DNA of 64,000 nt, taken from positions 4,466,501-4,530,500 of the forward strand of contig NZ_CP023701.1 in the NCBI RefSeq assembly GCF_008704535.1, written 5' to 3'. This stretch comes from Streptomyces subrutilus. Lineage in GTDB: Bacteria > Actinomycetota > Actinomycetes > Streptomycetales > Streptomycetaceae. Shown piece after piece: positions 1 through 7,648 of the stretch. How positions within the stretch are numbered: the stretch's first letter is position 1; each line of letters starts with the position of its first letter. The translations under genes were made by a program, and so were the position numbers. Under the pieces are notes generated by a model. That model was not told the DNA's origin and did no database searches. It saw nothing but the letters and a program-made list of their open reading frames with translations.

Positions 1-2
1 TG

Positions 3-92
3 GTCAAGGCCGTCGACAAGGGCGCCGTCATCACGGACGTCCGGGTGGAGGAGAAGACCGGCGGCAAGTCCGGCGACTGGACCCGCGCGTGA
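3..92 (+). CDS. moaC: MoaC C-terminus, cyclic pyranopterin monophosphate synthase (partial)
   Basis: Only the last 29 codons are in the window; the gene begins upstream. The tail contains VKAVDKGAVITDVRV followed by EKTGGKSGDW, which matches the conserved C-terminal strand and the GGKSG segment of MoaC. MoaC acts in molybdenum cofactor synthesis, converting the cyclic GTP-derived intermediate to cyclic pyranopterin monophosphate in the cytosol. The stop codon overlaps the GTG of the next molybdenum-cofactor gene (GTGA at 89-92), so the two are probably translationally coupled. The call rests on a short tail plus context. Confidence 0.85.
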   Translation, partial: VKAVDKGAVITDVRVEEKTGGKSGDWTRA

Positions 93-700
93 ACGCCCCG
101 CGCGGCGGCGAGGTCCACAGCCACCTGCACGCGGTGCCGGAGCCGGACGCCGCCGCGGCGCCGTCCGCGGCGGCCGGACCCGCGGCGGCACCGGCGGCGC
201 TGCGCGCCCTGGTGGTCACCGCCTCCAACCGGGCCTCGCGGGGCGTCTACCCGGACCGGGGCGGACCGCTGCTCGCCGAGGCCCTGGAGGAGCTCGGCTT
301 CGCGGTGGACGGCCCGCGCGTCGTCCCGGACGGCGACCCGGTCGGTCAGGCGCTGCGCGAGGGCGTGGCCGCCGGCTACGACGTCATCCTGACCACCGGC
401 GGCACCGGCATCTCGCCGACCGACCGCACCCCGGACGCCACGGCGCGGGTGCTGGACTACGAGATCCCCGGCATCCCCCAGGCCATCCGCGCCGAGGGTC
501 TGGCCAAGGTGCCCACCGCGGCCCTCTCCCGGGGCCTGGCCGGCGTGGCCGGACACACCCTGATCGTCAACCTCCCGGGCTCGACGGGCGGGGTGCGCGA
601 CGGCCTCGCCGTCCTGTCCCGCCTGCTGCTGCACGCCGTGGACCAGATCCGCGGCGGCGACCACCCCGGACCGGCGGGACCCTCCGGGAGCACGAGCTGA
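89..700 (+). CDS. mog: MogA/MoaB-type molybdopterin biosynthesis protein
   Basis: 203 residues. After an Ala/Pro-rich N-terminal extension of about 38 residues comes a MoCF-biosynthesis (MPT-binding) domain. Its signature TTGGTGISPTDRTPDAT lies near residues 113-129, and HTLIVNLPGS follows further on. Proteins of this family adenylylate molybdopterin before metal insertion; the MogA and MoaB branches cannot be separated by eye. The GTG start overlaps the moaC stop by 4 bp and a RimJ-type gene follows 17 bp downstream. The N-terminal extension is low-complexity and is unlikely to be catalytic. Confidence 0.88.
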   Translation: MNAPRGGEVHSHLHAVPEPDAAAAPSAAAGPAAAPAALRALVVTASNRASRGVYPDRGGPLLAEALEELGFAVDGPRVVPDGDPVGQALREGVAAGYDVILTTGGTGISPTDRTPDATARVLDYEIPGIPQAIRAEGLAKVPTAALSRGLAGVAGHTLIVNLPGSTGGVRDGLAVLSRLLLHAVDQIRGGDHPGPAGPSGSTS

Positions 701-717
701 ACGGCCCCACCTGGCCG

Positions 718-1326
718 GTGGTCCTGACGGACGGCGAGGTCACCCTCCGGCCGATAAGACTGCGCGACCAGAAGGCCTGGCGCGAGGTCAACCGGCGCAA
801 CCGCGACTGGCTCCGCCCGTGGGAGGCGACGATCCCGCCGCCCGCCCCGTGGGGGCCGGTGATCCAGCGGCCGACGTACCGCCAGATGGTCCGCCACCTG
901 CGCGCCGAGGCGAACGCGGGCCGGATGCTGCCCTTCGTCATCGAGTACCAGGGCCGGCTCGTCGGCCAGCTGACGGTCGCCGGGATCACCTGGGGCTCGA
1001 TGTGCGCGGGCCACGTCGGCTACTGGGTGGACCGCGAGGTGGCGGGCCGCGGCGTGATGCCGACGGCGGTCGCGCTGGCCGTGGACCACTGCTTCGCCCG
1101 GGTCGGGCTGCACCGGATCGAGGTGTGCATCCGCCCGGAGAACGGGCCGAGCCGGCGGGTGGTGGAGAAGCTGGGCCTGCGCGAGGAGGGGCTGCGCCCG
1201 CGCTACCTCCACATCGACGGGGCCTGGCGCGACCACCTCGTCTACGCCGTCACGGCGGAGGAGGTGCCCGAAGGGCTGCTGCGCCGTTGGCACCGGGCCC
1301 GCCGCCGGGAGAGTCCGCAGACATAG
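718..1326 (+). CDS. rimJ: RimJ/RimL-type GNAT N-acetyltransferase
   Basis: 202 residues. It begins VVLTDGEVTLRPIRLRDQKAW, the usual opening of RimJ/RimL-type acetyltransferases. The acetyl-CoA-binding region is GYWVDREVAGRGVMPTAVAL, and the late block RIEVCIRPENGPSRRVVEKL is typical of the family. Related enzymes acetylate N-terminal Ser/Ala/Thr of ribosomal proteins using acetyl-CoA, but the substrate here is unknown. The GTG start lies 17 bp after mog, in the same operon. The order molybdenum-cofactor gene, rimJ, membrane protein resembles the mycobacterial Rv0994-Rv0995-Rv0996 neighbourhood as I recall it, which supports orthology. Confidence 0.85.
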   Translation: MVLTDGEVTLRPIRLRDQKAWREVNRRNRDWLRPWEATIPPPAPWGPVIQRPTYRQMVRHLRAEANAGRMLPFVIEYQGRLVGQLTVAGITWGSMCAGHVGYWVDREVAGRGVMPTAVALAVDHCFARVGLHRIEVCIRPENGPSRRVVEKLGLREEGLRPRYLHIDGAWRDHLVYAVTAEEVPEGLLRRWHRARRRESPQT

Positions 1327-1471
1327 ATATCCGAATAAGAGTTCGAATTTAAGGCCCGCGGAACCGATTCGCCCATAACCTGATCCGAAGAATCACAAAA
1401 AAAGTCCGTGATATCAGCGAGATCGTGCGACACACCGGCCCGATTGGGCGATCCCGTCGCCCGCGCCCCTC

Positions 1472-1477
1472 TACGGT
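1472..1477 (+). promoter_or_regulatory. -10-like element for leaderless sepX
   Basis: TACGGT ends 7 nt before the GTG at 1485, the spacing expected of an actinobacterial leaderless transcript. It favours that start over the in-frame GTG 60 bp upstream. A single GACAC pentamer at 1429-1433 matches the core of the WhiA recognition motif, but one copy of five bases is weak evidence. Confidence 0.5.
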
Positions 1478-1484
1478 GTGGGGT

Positions 1485-2516
1485 GTGAGCAGCAGCGGCC
1501 TCATCTACGCAGTCATTGTCGGGGCCTGGGCCGCCTACTTGGTGCCCATGTGGCTCCGCAGGCAGGACGAGCTGAACGAGGCCCGTCCGACGGAACGCTT
1601 CTCCACTGCCATTCGGCTGCTTTCGGGCCGGGCGGGAATGGAGCGCCGTTACGCCAAGGGGCTGCGTGAGCGCGGTGACGAGCAGGTGGAGCCCGAACCC
1701 CGGGCGGACCCGGACGCCGCGACGGAAACGGTGCATTCCGTGGACGCCGACGTCCGGGCCGTCGTCGTGCCCCCGACCAGGGCGGAGCCGAGACCTGCCG
1801 CAGCCGAACGGGAGCAGCGCGCCGAGCGGGCCCGCCGCGAGCAGCGACTCCAGGTCCTCGCGCGCCGCCGGCGCACCACCGCGCTCCTCTTCCTCGTCTT
1901 CACCCTCGGTGCGGTCGTCGCCGCGGTGGGCGGCCTGCACCTGCTGTGGGCGCCGGCCGTGCCGGCCGTACTGCTGAGCGCGTACATCGTGCACCTGCGG
2001 GTCCAGGAGCGCCGGCGCTACGAGTTCACCATGGACCGCCGCCGCGCCGAGGCCGCCGCGCGCCACCTGCGCGAGAACCGTCCCCGCCGCCGCGAGCCCG
2101 AGGCCGCGGCGGGCGAACCGGACCCCGCGCCACCGGTCTCCCCGCAGGAGGCCGGCCGTCGGGCGCTCGTCGAACAGACCGACCACGCCGAGTGGGTCGA
2201 CCAGCAGCGCGAGCGCGAACGCGGCCCCGCGCGCGGTGACAGCTGGGAGCCGGTCCCGGTCCCGCTGCCGACCTACGTGACCGCTCCGGTCGCCCCGCGC
2301 GCCACCGGCCCCGCGGCCCCGGACGGCTGGAGCGCGAAGCGCTCCAGCGCCGCCGAGCCGACGGAGCCGCGCCTGCGCGCCCAGCCGGCCGTCCCCGCGC
2401 CGGCGCAGTCCCCCGACCCGCAGTCCGCGCCGCGGCCCCGCGGCCGTGACCGCGGCCGCACGCCGCTGTTCGACCAGTACGAGAGCGACGAGCGCCCGCG
2501 GGCCGCGAACGAGTGA
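1485..2516 (+). CDS. sepX: SepX/GlpR-type actinobacterial membrane division protein
   Basis: 343 residues. An N-terminal membrane segment (GLIYAVIVGAWAAYLVPMWL) is followed by the conserved stretch RRQDELNEARPTERFSTAIR. A charged cytoplasmic part leads to a second hydrophobic hairpin (TTALLFLVFTLGAVVAAVGG, then WAPAVPAVLLSAYIVHL), and a long Arg/Pro/Ala-rich tail has no recognised domain. This layout and the position after rimJ fit SepX of Streptomyces venezuelae, needed for cross-walls and sporulation septa, and the corynebacterial/mycobacterial GlpR receptor family. The start is chosen because a -10-like element immediately precedes it. The family assignment is from memory of sequence and context. 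Confidence 0.72.
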   Translation: MSSSGLIYAVIVGAWAAYLVPMWLRRQDELNEARPTERFSTAIRLLSGRAGMERRYAKGLRERGDEQVEPEPRADPDAATETVHSVDADVRAVVVPPTRAEPRPAAAEREQRAERARREQRLQVLARRRRTTALLFLVFTLGAVVAAVGGLHLLWAPAVPAVLLSAYIVHLRVQERRRYEFTMDRRRAEAAARHLRENRPRRREPEAAAGEPDPAPPVSPQEAGRRALVEQTDHAEWVDQQRERERGPARGDSWEPVPVPLPTYVTAPVAPRATGPAAPDGWSAKRSSAAEPTEPRLRAQPAVPAPAQSPDPQSAPRPRGRDRGRTPLFDQYESDERPRAANE

Positions 2517-2551
2517 TCGGTGACCTGCGCGGACGCTCCCGGATACCGGTT

Positions 2552-2580
2552 TTGGAGCACCCGCGCGGGGATGCTAATGT
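2552..2580 (+). promoter_or_regulatory. Promoter of tRNA-Ala
   Basis: TTGGAG at 2552-2557 and TAATGT at 2575-2580 are separated by exactly 17 bp, a good sigma-70/HrdB-type promoter. Initiation about 7 nt further on would give a short leader before the tRNA at 2595. Confidence 0.6.
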
Positions 2581-2594
2581 TTCACACGTCGCAA

Positions 2595-2668
2595 GGGCCT
2601 GTGGCGCAGTCTGGTAGCGCACCTCGTTCGCATCGAGGGGGTCTGGGGTTCAAATCCCCACAGGTCCA
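2595..2668 (+). tRNA. tRNA-Ala (anticodon CGC)
   Basis: Acceptor strand GGGCCTG (2595-2601) pairs with CAGGTCC (2661-2667) including the G3-U70 wobble that specifies alanine. The anticodon arm CCTCG-TTCGCAT-CGAGG gives anticodon CGC, and the T arm contains GGTTCAAATCC. Discriminator A is at 2668; CCA is not encoded. Confidence 0.96.
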
Positions 2669-2704
2669 CAGACGACAGTTCGCGAGTAGCTCTCGGGAAC
2701 GTCA

Positions 2705-2742
2705 CGAGATCCCGTTCAGCCGAAAGGCTGGGCGGGATCTCG
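2705..2742 (+). terminator. Rho-independent-type hairpin after tRNA-Ala
   Basis: CGAGATCCCG (2705-2714) pairs perfectly with CGGGATCTCG (2733-2742). Inside it CAGCC and GGCTG pair around GAAA. There is no U-tract, which is usual for Streptomyces terminators. Confidence 0.8.
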
Positions 2743-2829
2743 GCGTTTGCGGGGTACCGGGCCTGACGGGCGATCACGGGCCCGCCGGAGGCTCCGGCGG
2801 GCGGGTGGTCGGGCCGCTGTCGCAGTGGG

Positions 2830-3333
2830 TCAGGACGGGGTGTTCAGAGGTTTGGCCATGCAGCGGCTGGAGGCGTGGAAGCGGTAGTGGCCGAACTTGG
2901 GGGCCGCCGTGTAGCCGGCCGAGAGGTAGAGGGCTATCGCCTCCGGCTGCTGGTCGCCGGTCTCCAGGACCATGCGGGTGCGGCCCGCCGCGCGCGCGTC
3001 GTCCTCCAGGGCCGCCAGGGTGCGTCGGGCGAGTCCGAGGCCGCGGGCGCGGGGGACGACGTACATGCGCTTGAGTTCCGCGTCGCCGTCCGAGTAGCCC
3101 TCGTCGTTGTGGTCCTGGGTGCGCCAGCCGCCGCTGGCGACGGCCGCGCCCTCGGCGTCGTACGCCAGCAGGTAGAGGCCCCGCGGCGGGAGGAACATCG
3201 CGGGGTCGAGGTAGGTGACGTCGCCCTCGCCGTCGTACCGGGTCTGGTACTCGAGCTGGACCTGGTCGTTGAGTTCGACAGCGTCGCCGTGGTCGTAGGG
3301 CACGGCGCGGAGCTGGATCATCCCGTGAGACAT
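2830..3333 (-). CDS. GNAT family N-acetyltransferase
   Basis: 167 residues. The acetyl-CoA-binding motif A is clear: LKRMYVVPRARGLGLARRTL, then LEDDARAAGRTRMVLETGDQ and YLSAGYTAAP near the C-terminus. The fold is a single GNAT domain of normal length; the substrate is not predictable. The ATG is preceded by TACGAT (minus strand, 3340-3345) with a 6-nt gap, indicating a leaderless mRNA. It is divergent from xthA with only 38 bp between the two start codons. Confidence 0.88.
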   Translation of the reverse strand: MSHGMIQLRAVPYDHGDAVELNDQVQLEYQTRYDGEGDVTYLDPAMFLPPRGLYLLAYDAEGAAVASGGWRTQDHNDEGYSDGDAELKRMYVVPRARGLGLARRTLAALEDDARAAGRTRMVLETGDQQPEAIALYLSAGYTAAPKFGHYRFHASSRCMAKPLNTPS

Positions 3334-3339
3334 TCGAAT

Positions 3340-3365
3340 ATCGTACGGAACCCTTTCGCTAAGGT
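3340..3365. promoter_or_regulatory. Compact divergent leaderless promoters
   Basis: On the minus strand TACGAT (3345-3340) lies 6 nt before the GNAT ATG. On the plus strand TAAGGT (3360-3365) lies 6 nt before the xthA ATG. Two -10 boxes therefore sit back to back in a 38-bp intergenic region, and each -35 region must lie inside the opposite promoter or gene. Confidence 0.55.
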
Positions 3366-3371
3366 GCAGGG

Positions 3372-4175
3372 ATGCTCACTGTGACCTCCGTGAATGTGAA
3401 TGGGATCCGCGCCGCCGCGAAGAAGGGCTTCGTGGAGTGGCTCGCCGGCTCCGACGCCGACGTCGTGTGCCTCCAGGAGGTGCGGGCCGAGGAGGCGCAG
3501 ATCCCGGCCGAGGCCCGGGCGCCCGAGGGCTGGCACACCGTCTTCGCGCCGGCCGCCGCCAAGGGCCGGGCCGGGGTCGCGCTGTACGCGCGGCGGGAGC
3601 CGGAGCGGGTGCGGATCGGGTTCGGCAGCGACGAGTTCGACGCCTCGGGGCGGTACGTCGAGGCGGACTTCCCGGGGGTCACCGTCGCCAGCCTCTACCT
3701 GCCCTCGGGCGAGGCGGGCACCGGGAAGCAGGACGAGAAGTACCGGTTCATGGGCGAGTTCCGCGCCTACCTGGAGGAGCTGAAGGTGCGGGCCGCCGCC
3801 GACGGGCGCGAGGTCGTGGTCTGCGGCGACTGGAACATCTGCCACCGCGAGGCCGACCTGAAGAACTGGAAGACGAACCGCAAGAGCGCCGGCTTCCTGC
3901 CCGAGGAGCGGGAATGGCTGGGCAAGGTGTACGAGGAGGCGGGCTACGTCGACGTCGTGCGCGCGCTGCACCCCGACGCCGAGGGCCCGTACTCCTGGTG
4001 GTCCTACCGGGGCCGGGCCTTCGACAACGACGCCGGCTGGCGCATCGACCTCCAGGTGGCGACGCCCGGGCTGGCCGGCAGGGCCGTGAAGGCCTTCGTG
4101 GAGCGGGCCGAGACGCACCCGGAGCGCTGGTCCGACCACGCGCCGGTGACCGTGGTCTACGAGCTCGGGGTCTGA
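3372..4175 (+). CDS. xthA: Exodeoxyribonuclease III (AP endonuclease family)
   Basis: 267 residues, the usual length. Motifs of the exonuclease III/endonuclease-exonuclease-phosphatase fold appear in order: TVTSVNVNGIRAA at the N-terminus, VVCLQEVRAEE with the metal-binding Glu, GDWNICHREADLKN, WRIDLQVAT, and the terminal WSDHAPVTV with the catalytic Asp-His. The enzyme cleaves 5' of abasic sites and removes 3' blocking groups in base-excision repair. Translation is probably leaderless. Its 3' end overlaps the convergent MerR gene by 19 bp. Confidence 0.93.
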   Translation: MLTVTSVNVNGIRAAAKKGFVEWLAGSDADVVCLQEVRAEEAQIPAEARAPEGWHTVFAPAAAKGRAGVALYARREPERVRIGFGSDEFDASGRYVEADFPGVTVASLYLPSGEAGTGKQDEKYRFMGEFRAYLEELKVRAAADGREVVVCGDWNICHREADLKNWKTNRKSAGFLPEEREWLGKVYEEAGYVDVVRALHPDAEGPYSWWSYRGRAFDNDAGWRIDLQVATPGLAGRAVKAFVERAETHPERWSDHAPVTVVYELGV

Positions 4176-4906
4176 TCCGGTCCGGTCGCGGGGGCTCCGC
4201 TCGCGGGGGTCCCGGCCGCCGGGTCGTCGGGGGCCGGTGCGGCGGCCAGGAGGCGGTCCATGGCCATGGTCAGCTCCGCCTCCACCACGCTCTTGGCCAG
4301 CGGCCGCAGCCGCGTGACGGCGTCGTCCTGCGCGATGTGGGCCGATATCAGCTCGGTGAACAGGGCGGCCAGCGCGTCCGCGTGCGCGCGCACGCGCCGG
4401 CCCGTCTCCAGGACGGCCGCGAGCGGGACCCCCTCGCGGACCAGCGCCGAGGACACGTCCAGCAGCCGCCGGCTGACGTGCACGATCTCCTCGCCGTCGG
4501 TCGCCAGGTAGCCGAGGTCGAGCGAGGCCGCCAGGTTCTCCGGGGTGACCTCGCCCTCGAAGTAGTCGGCCAGCGCCTCGGGCGAGAGCCGTACGGGCGT
4601 CTCCTCGGACCAGCCGATCCCCAGCAGCTCGCCGAGCTGTCCGACGTCGCGGCCGCTTTCGAACGCGGTGGTCAGCTCCGCGATCCCGCCCAGGGTGTGG
4701 CCGCGCTCCAGCAGGGCGGCGATGGTGCGCAGCCGGGCCAGGTGGTGGTCGTCGTACCAGGCGATGCGGCCTTCGCGGCGCGGGGGCGGGAGCAGTTTGC
4801 GCTCGCGGTAGAAGCGCAGGGTGCGGACGGGGATGCCGGCCTCCCCGGCCAGTTCCGCCGTGCGGTACTCGCGCACTGTCTTCGCTTCCGTCTCGTCCTT
4901 CGCCAC
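4157..4906 (-). CDS. MerR family transcriptional regulator
   Basis: 249 residues. An N-terminal MerR winged helix-turn-helix spans about residues 12-80 (REYRTAELAGEAGIPVRTLR, FYRERKLLPPPRREGRIAWY). A C-terminal part of about 160 residues has no cysteine cluster, so it is a ligand- or partner-sensing rather than metal-sensing type. It is divergent from the monooxygenase operon, with dyads in the shared intergenic region, and is the obvious candidate regulator of that operon. The inducer is unknown. Its stop lies inside the end of xthA. Confidence 0.9.
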   Translation of the reverse strand: MAKDETEAKTVREYRTAELAGEAGIPVRTLRFYRERKLLPPPRREGRIAWYDDHHLARLRTIAALLERGHTLGGIAELTTAFESGRDVGQLGELLGIGWSEETPVRLSPEALADYFEGEVTPENLAASLDLGYLATDGEEIVHVSRRLLDVSSALVREGVPLAAVLETGRRVRAHADALAALFTELISAHIAQDDAVTRLRPLAKSVVEAELTMAMDRLLAAAPAPDDPAAGTPASGAPATGPDQTPSS

Positions 4907-4989
4907 AGGCGCAGCCTAGGCGTACCGGCAGCAACTTTCCGGGCGCGACCCCTACCCATGAGTACGGGGCTGCTCTACTCTCCCGATTG

Positions 4990-5007
4990 TGCCAGTGATT
5001 GCTGGCA
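4990..5007. promoter_or_regulatory. Candidate MerR operator upstream of the monooxygenase operon
   Basis: TGCCAG and CTGGCA form a perfect inverted repeat with a 6-bp spacer. A further CTGGCA occurs at 5021-5026, and an imperfect dyad (CCCCTAC... GTACGGGG) lies about 20 bp upstream. The dyad falls between the divergent genes when the downstream ATG at 5058 is used as the operon start. Confidence 0.4.
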
Positions 5008-5057
5008 GTGTTGCGATGGTCTGGCAAGGCACTGCGGATGAAGCGGAGGCGGCGGGC

Positions 5058-6635
5058 ATGGGCGAGCGCGAGCACGGGCGGCGTGAGCACGTACGGGTGG
5101 CGGTGATCGGGTCCGGATTCGGCGGGCTGGGCGCGGCGGTGCGGCTGCGGCGCGAGGGGATCACCGACTTCGTGGTCCTGGAACGGGCCGGATCGGTCGG
5201 CGGGACCTGGCGGGACAACAGTTATCCGGGGTGCGCGTGCGACGTCCCCTCGCACCTGTACTCCTTCTCCTTCGCGCCCAACCCGGACTGGCCCCGCACC
5301 TTCTCCGGGCAGCCCGCGATCCGCGCGTACCTGGAGCGCGTCGCCGACACCTTCGGGCTGCGCCGGCACATCCGGCTCGACTCCGAGGTGCTGCTGATGC
5401 GCTGGGACGCCGACGCGCTGCACTGGGAGATCGAGACCGCCTCCGGGGAGCTGACCGCCGACGTGGTGGTGTCGGCGACCGGACCGCTGTCCGACCCGAA
5501 GATGCCGGACATCCCGGGGCTCGCGCAGTTCCCGGGCAAGGTCTTCCACTCGGCGCGCTGGGACCACGACTACGACCTCGCCGGCAAGCGCGTCGCCATG
5601 ATCGGGACCGGCGCCTCGGCCATCCAGATCGTGCCCGCCATCGCCCCCGACGTGGAGCGGCTGACCCTCTTCCAGCGGACCCCGCCGTGGGTGATGCCGC
5701 GCACCGACCGGGCCATCACCACCGCCGAGCGCTGGCTGCACCGTCAGCTGCCCTTCACCCGGGCGGCGCGGCGCGGGCTGCTGTGGGGCATCCGGGAGCT
5801 CCAGGTCAGCGCCTTCACCAAGCGGCCGAACCAGCTCGGGCTGGTCGAGTCGCTCGCCAAGGCCAACATGGCGCGCTCGATCAAGGACCCGGAGCTGCGG
5901 GCCAGGCTGACGCCCTCGTACCGGATCGGCTGCAAGCGGATCCTGCTCTCCAGCGAGTACTACCCGGCCCTGGCCCGGCCCAATGTGGACCTGGTGGCGT
6001 CCGGGCTGAAGGAGGTCCGCGGCTCGGTGCTGGTGGCCGCGGACGGGACGGAGACCGAGGTCGACGCGATCGTCTTCGGCACCGGCTTCCACGTCACGGA
6101 CATGCCGATCGCCGACCGGGTGGTCGGCGTGGAGGGCAGGACCCTCGCGGAGGAGTGGAAGGGCGGGATGCAGTCGCTGCGCGGTGCGACGGCGGCGGGC
6201 TTCCCGAACTTGATGACGATCATCGGCCCCAACACCGGGCTCGGGAACAGCTCGATGATCCTCATGATCGAGTCGCAGCTGAACTACATGGCGGACTACC
6301 TGCGGCAGCTCGGCGTGCTGGGCGGGAAGGTCGCGCTCGCGGCCCGGCCGTCCGCCGTGAACCGCTGGAACCGGCAGGTGCAGGCCCGGATGGAGCGGAC
6401 GGTGTGGAACACCGGCGGCTGCACCAGCTGGTACCTGGACGAGCAGGGCCGCAACACCACGGTCTGGCCGGGCACGACCGGCGAGTTCCGCAAGGAGACG
6501 CGCGCGGTGGACCTGGCCGAGTACGAGGTCGTGCGCGTCCGGGACCGGGAGCCGGTGGCGGCCGCCGGGGTGGCCGGGACGCCGGCTCCGGCCGCGGCTC
6601 CGGCCGTGGGCGCCGTCGAGGAGGGGGCGGCGTGA
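5058..6635 (+). CDS. Flavin-containing monooxygenase, Baeyer-Villiger type
   Basis: 525 residues from this ATG. The FAD Rossmann motif GSGFGG is at residues 18-23, the Baeyer-Villiger fingerprint FPGKVFHSARW at about 158-168, and the NADPH motif GTGASAIQ begins at about 183. Such enzymes insert oxygen next to a ketone, or oxidise S/N atoms, with NADPH and O2. The start is set by GGAGG 8 nt upstream; an in-frame GTG at 4989 would place a palindrome inside the gene. The stop overlaps the next GTG (GTGA). With a hydrolase and an SDR in one operon, conversion of a secondary alcohol to ketone, ester and then acid is a reasonable inference; the substrate is unknown. Confidence 0.9.
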   Translation: MGEREHGRREHVRVAVIGSGFGGLGAAVRLRREGITDFVVLERAGSVGGTWRDNSYPGCACDVPSHLYSFSFAPNPDWPRTFSGQPAIRAYLERVADTFGLRRHIRLDSEVLLMRWDADALHWEIETASGELTADVVVSATGPLSDPKMPDIPGLAQFPGKVFHSARWDHDYDLAGKRVAMIGTGASAIQIVPAIAPDVERLTLFQRTPPWVMPRTDRAITTAERWLHRQLPFTRAARRGLLWGIRELQVSAFTKRPNQLGLVESLAKANMARSIKDPELRARLTPSYRIGCKRILLSSEYYPALARPNVDLVASGLKEVRGSVLVAADGTETEVDAIVFGTGFHVTDMPIADRVVGVEGRTLAEEWKGGMQSLRGATAAGFPNLMTIIGPNTGLGNSSMILMIESQLNYMADYLRQLGVLGGKVALAARPSAVNRWNRQVQARMERTVWNTGGCTSWYLDEQGRNTTVWPGTTGEFRKETRAVDLAEYEVVRVRDREPVAAAGVAGTPAPAAAPAVGAVEEGAA

Positions 6636-7648
6636 GCCGGCTGACGCACGTGGTGTCCGGGCCGTACGCGCCGCCGGTGGCGCGGCGCGAGCTGGTCGCC
6701 ACCTCCGCCGACGGATCCCGGCTCCACGTCGAGGTGCACGGGGAGGACGGGGCGCCGGCCGTGGTGCTGGCGCACGGCTGGACCTGCTCCACCGCGTTCT
6801 GGGCCGCCCAGGTGCGGGAGCTGGCCCGGGACCACCGGGTCGTCGCCTACGACCAGCGCGGGCACGGCCGCAGCCCGGCCGCCCGCGCCTACAGCACCAC
6901 GGCCCTCGCCGACGACCTCGTGGCCGTGCTGCGGGCGACGCTGGCCGAGGGCGAACGGGCCGTCATCGCCGGGCACTCCATGGGCGGGATGACCATCATG
7001 GCGGCCGCCCAGCGCCCGGAGTTCGCCGAGCACGCCGCGGCCGCGCTGCTGTGCAGCACCGGGAGCGCCGGGCTGGTCGCGCAGTCGCTCGTGCTGCCGC
7101 TGCGGGCGGGGCCGGCGCGAACCCGCTTCACCGGCGCGGTCCTCGGCTCCCGGGCGCCGCTGGGGCCCGTCACGCCCGTGGCCCGGGCGATCCTCAAGTA
7201 CGCGACCATGGGCCCCGGTTCGGCGCCCGAGAAGGTCGAGGCGTGCGCCCGCATCGTGCACGCCTGCCCGACCGGGGTCCGCCGCGCCTGGTCCGCCGTG
7301 CTGGCCGGCCTCGACCTCGACGCGGACGTGGCCCGCCTCACCGTGCCCACCGCCGTCATCGGCGGCAAGGCCGACCGGCTCACGCCCGTCGCGCACGCCC
7401 GGCGGCTCGCCGCCGCGCTGCCGAACTGCGTCGGGCTCACCGAGCTCACCGGCATGGGGCACATGACCCCGATCGAGGCCCCGGAAGCGGTGACCGCCGC
7501 CGTGCGCGAGCTGACCGCGCTGTACCTGCCCGCCGCGGCGGCCCCGGCCCCGGCCCCGTCCCCGCGGACGCCGGCCGACGCGCCCGCAGCCCCGTCCGCC
7601 GACCCGTCCGCCGACCCGTCCGCCGAAGAGAAGGAGAAGACCGCGTGA
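6632..7648 (+). CDS. Alpha/beta hydrolase
   Basis: 338 residues. The oxyanion-hole motif is AHGWTCSTAFW, the nucleophile elbow is GHSMGGMT, and the likely catalytic His is in GMGHMTPIEAP near the end of the domain. An Ala/Pro-rich tail carries three SADP repeats and ends SAEEKEKTA. The GTG start overlaps the monooxygenase stop and the gene's own stop overlaps the SDR start, so the three are translationally coupled. Hydrolysis of an ester or lactone made by the monooxygenase is the natural inference, but no substrate evidence is visible. Confidence 0.88.
   Translation: MSRLTHVVSGPYAPPVARRELVATSADGSRLHVEVHGEDGAPAVVLAHGWTCSTAFWAAQVRELARDHRVVAYDQRGHGRSPAARAYSTTALADDLVAVLRATLAEGERAVIAGHSMGGMTIMAAAQRPEFAEHAAAALLCSTGSAGLVAQSLVLPLRAGPARTRFTGAVLGSRAPLGPVTPVARAILKYATMGPGSAPEKVEACARIVHACPTGVRRAWSAVLAGLDLDADVARLTVPTAVIGGKADRLTPVAHARRLAAALPNCVGLTELTGMGHMTPIEAPEAVTAAVRELTALYLPAAAAPAPAPSPRTPADAPAAPSADPSADPSAEEKEKTA

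Noticed and set aside
1425..1484. GTG at 1425 as start of sepX
   Set aside because: The extra 20 residues are Arg/Pro-rich and would precede the conserved TM start; the -10-like TACGGT before 1485 would be inside the gene.
4989..5057. GTG at 4989 as start of the monooxygenase
   Set aside because: It would put a perfect dyad within the coding region and has no Shine-Dalgarno, whereas the ATG at 5058 has GGAGG at the right distance just before the FAD motif.
3318..6092. Very long minus-strand reading frame across xthA and the monooxygenase gene
   Set aside because: It is a G/C-bias shadow: it lies antisense to genes with clear motifs, its product is His/Arg/Gly-rich without domains, and it has no ribosome-binding site.
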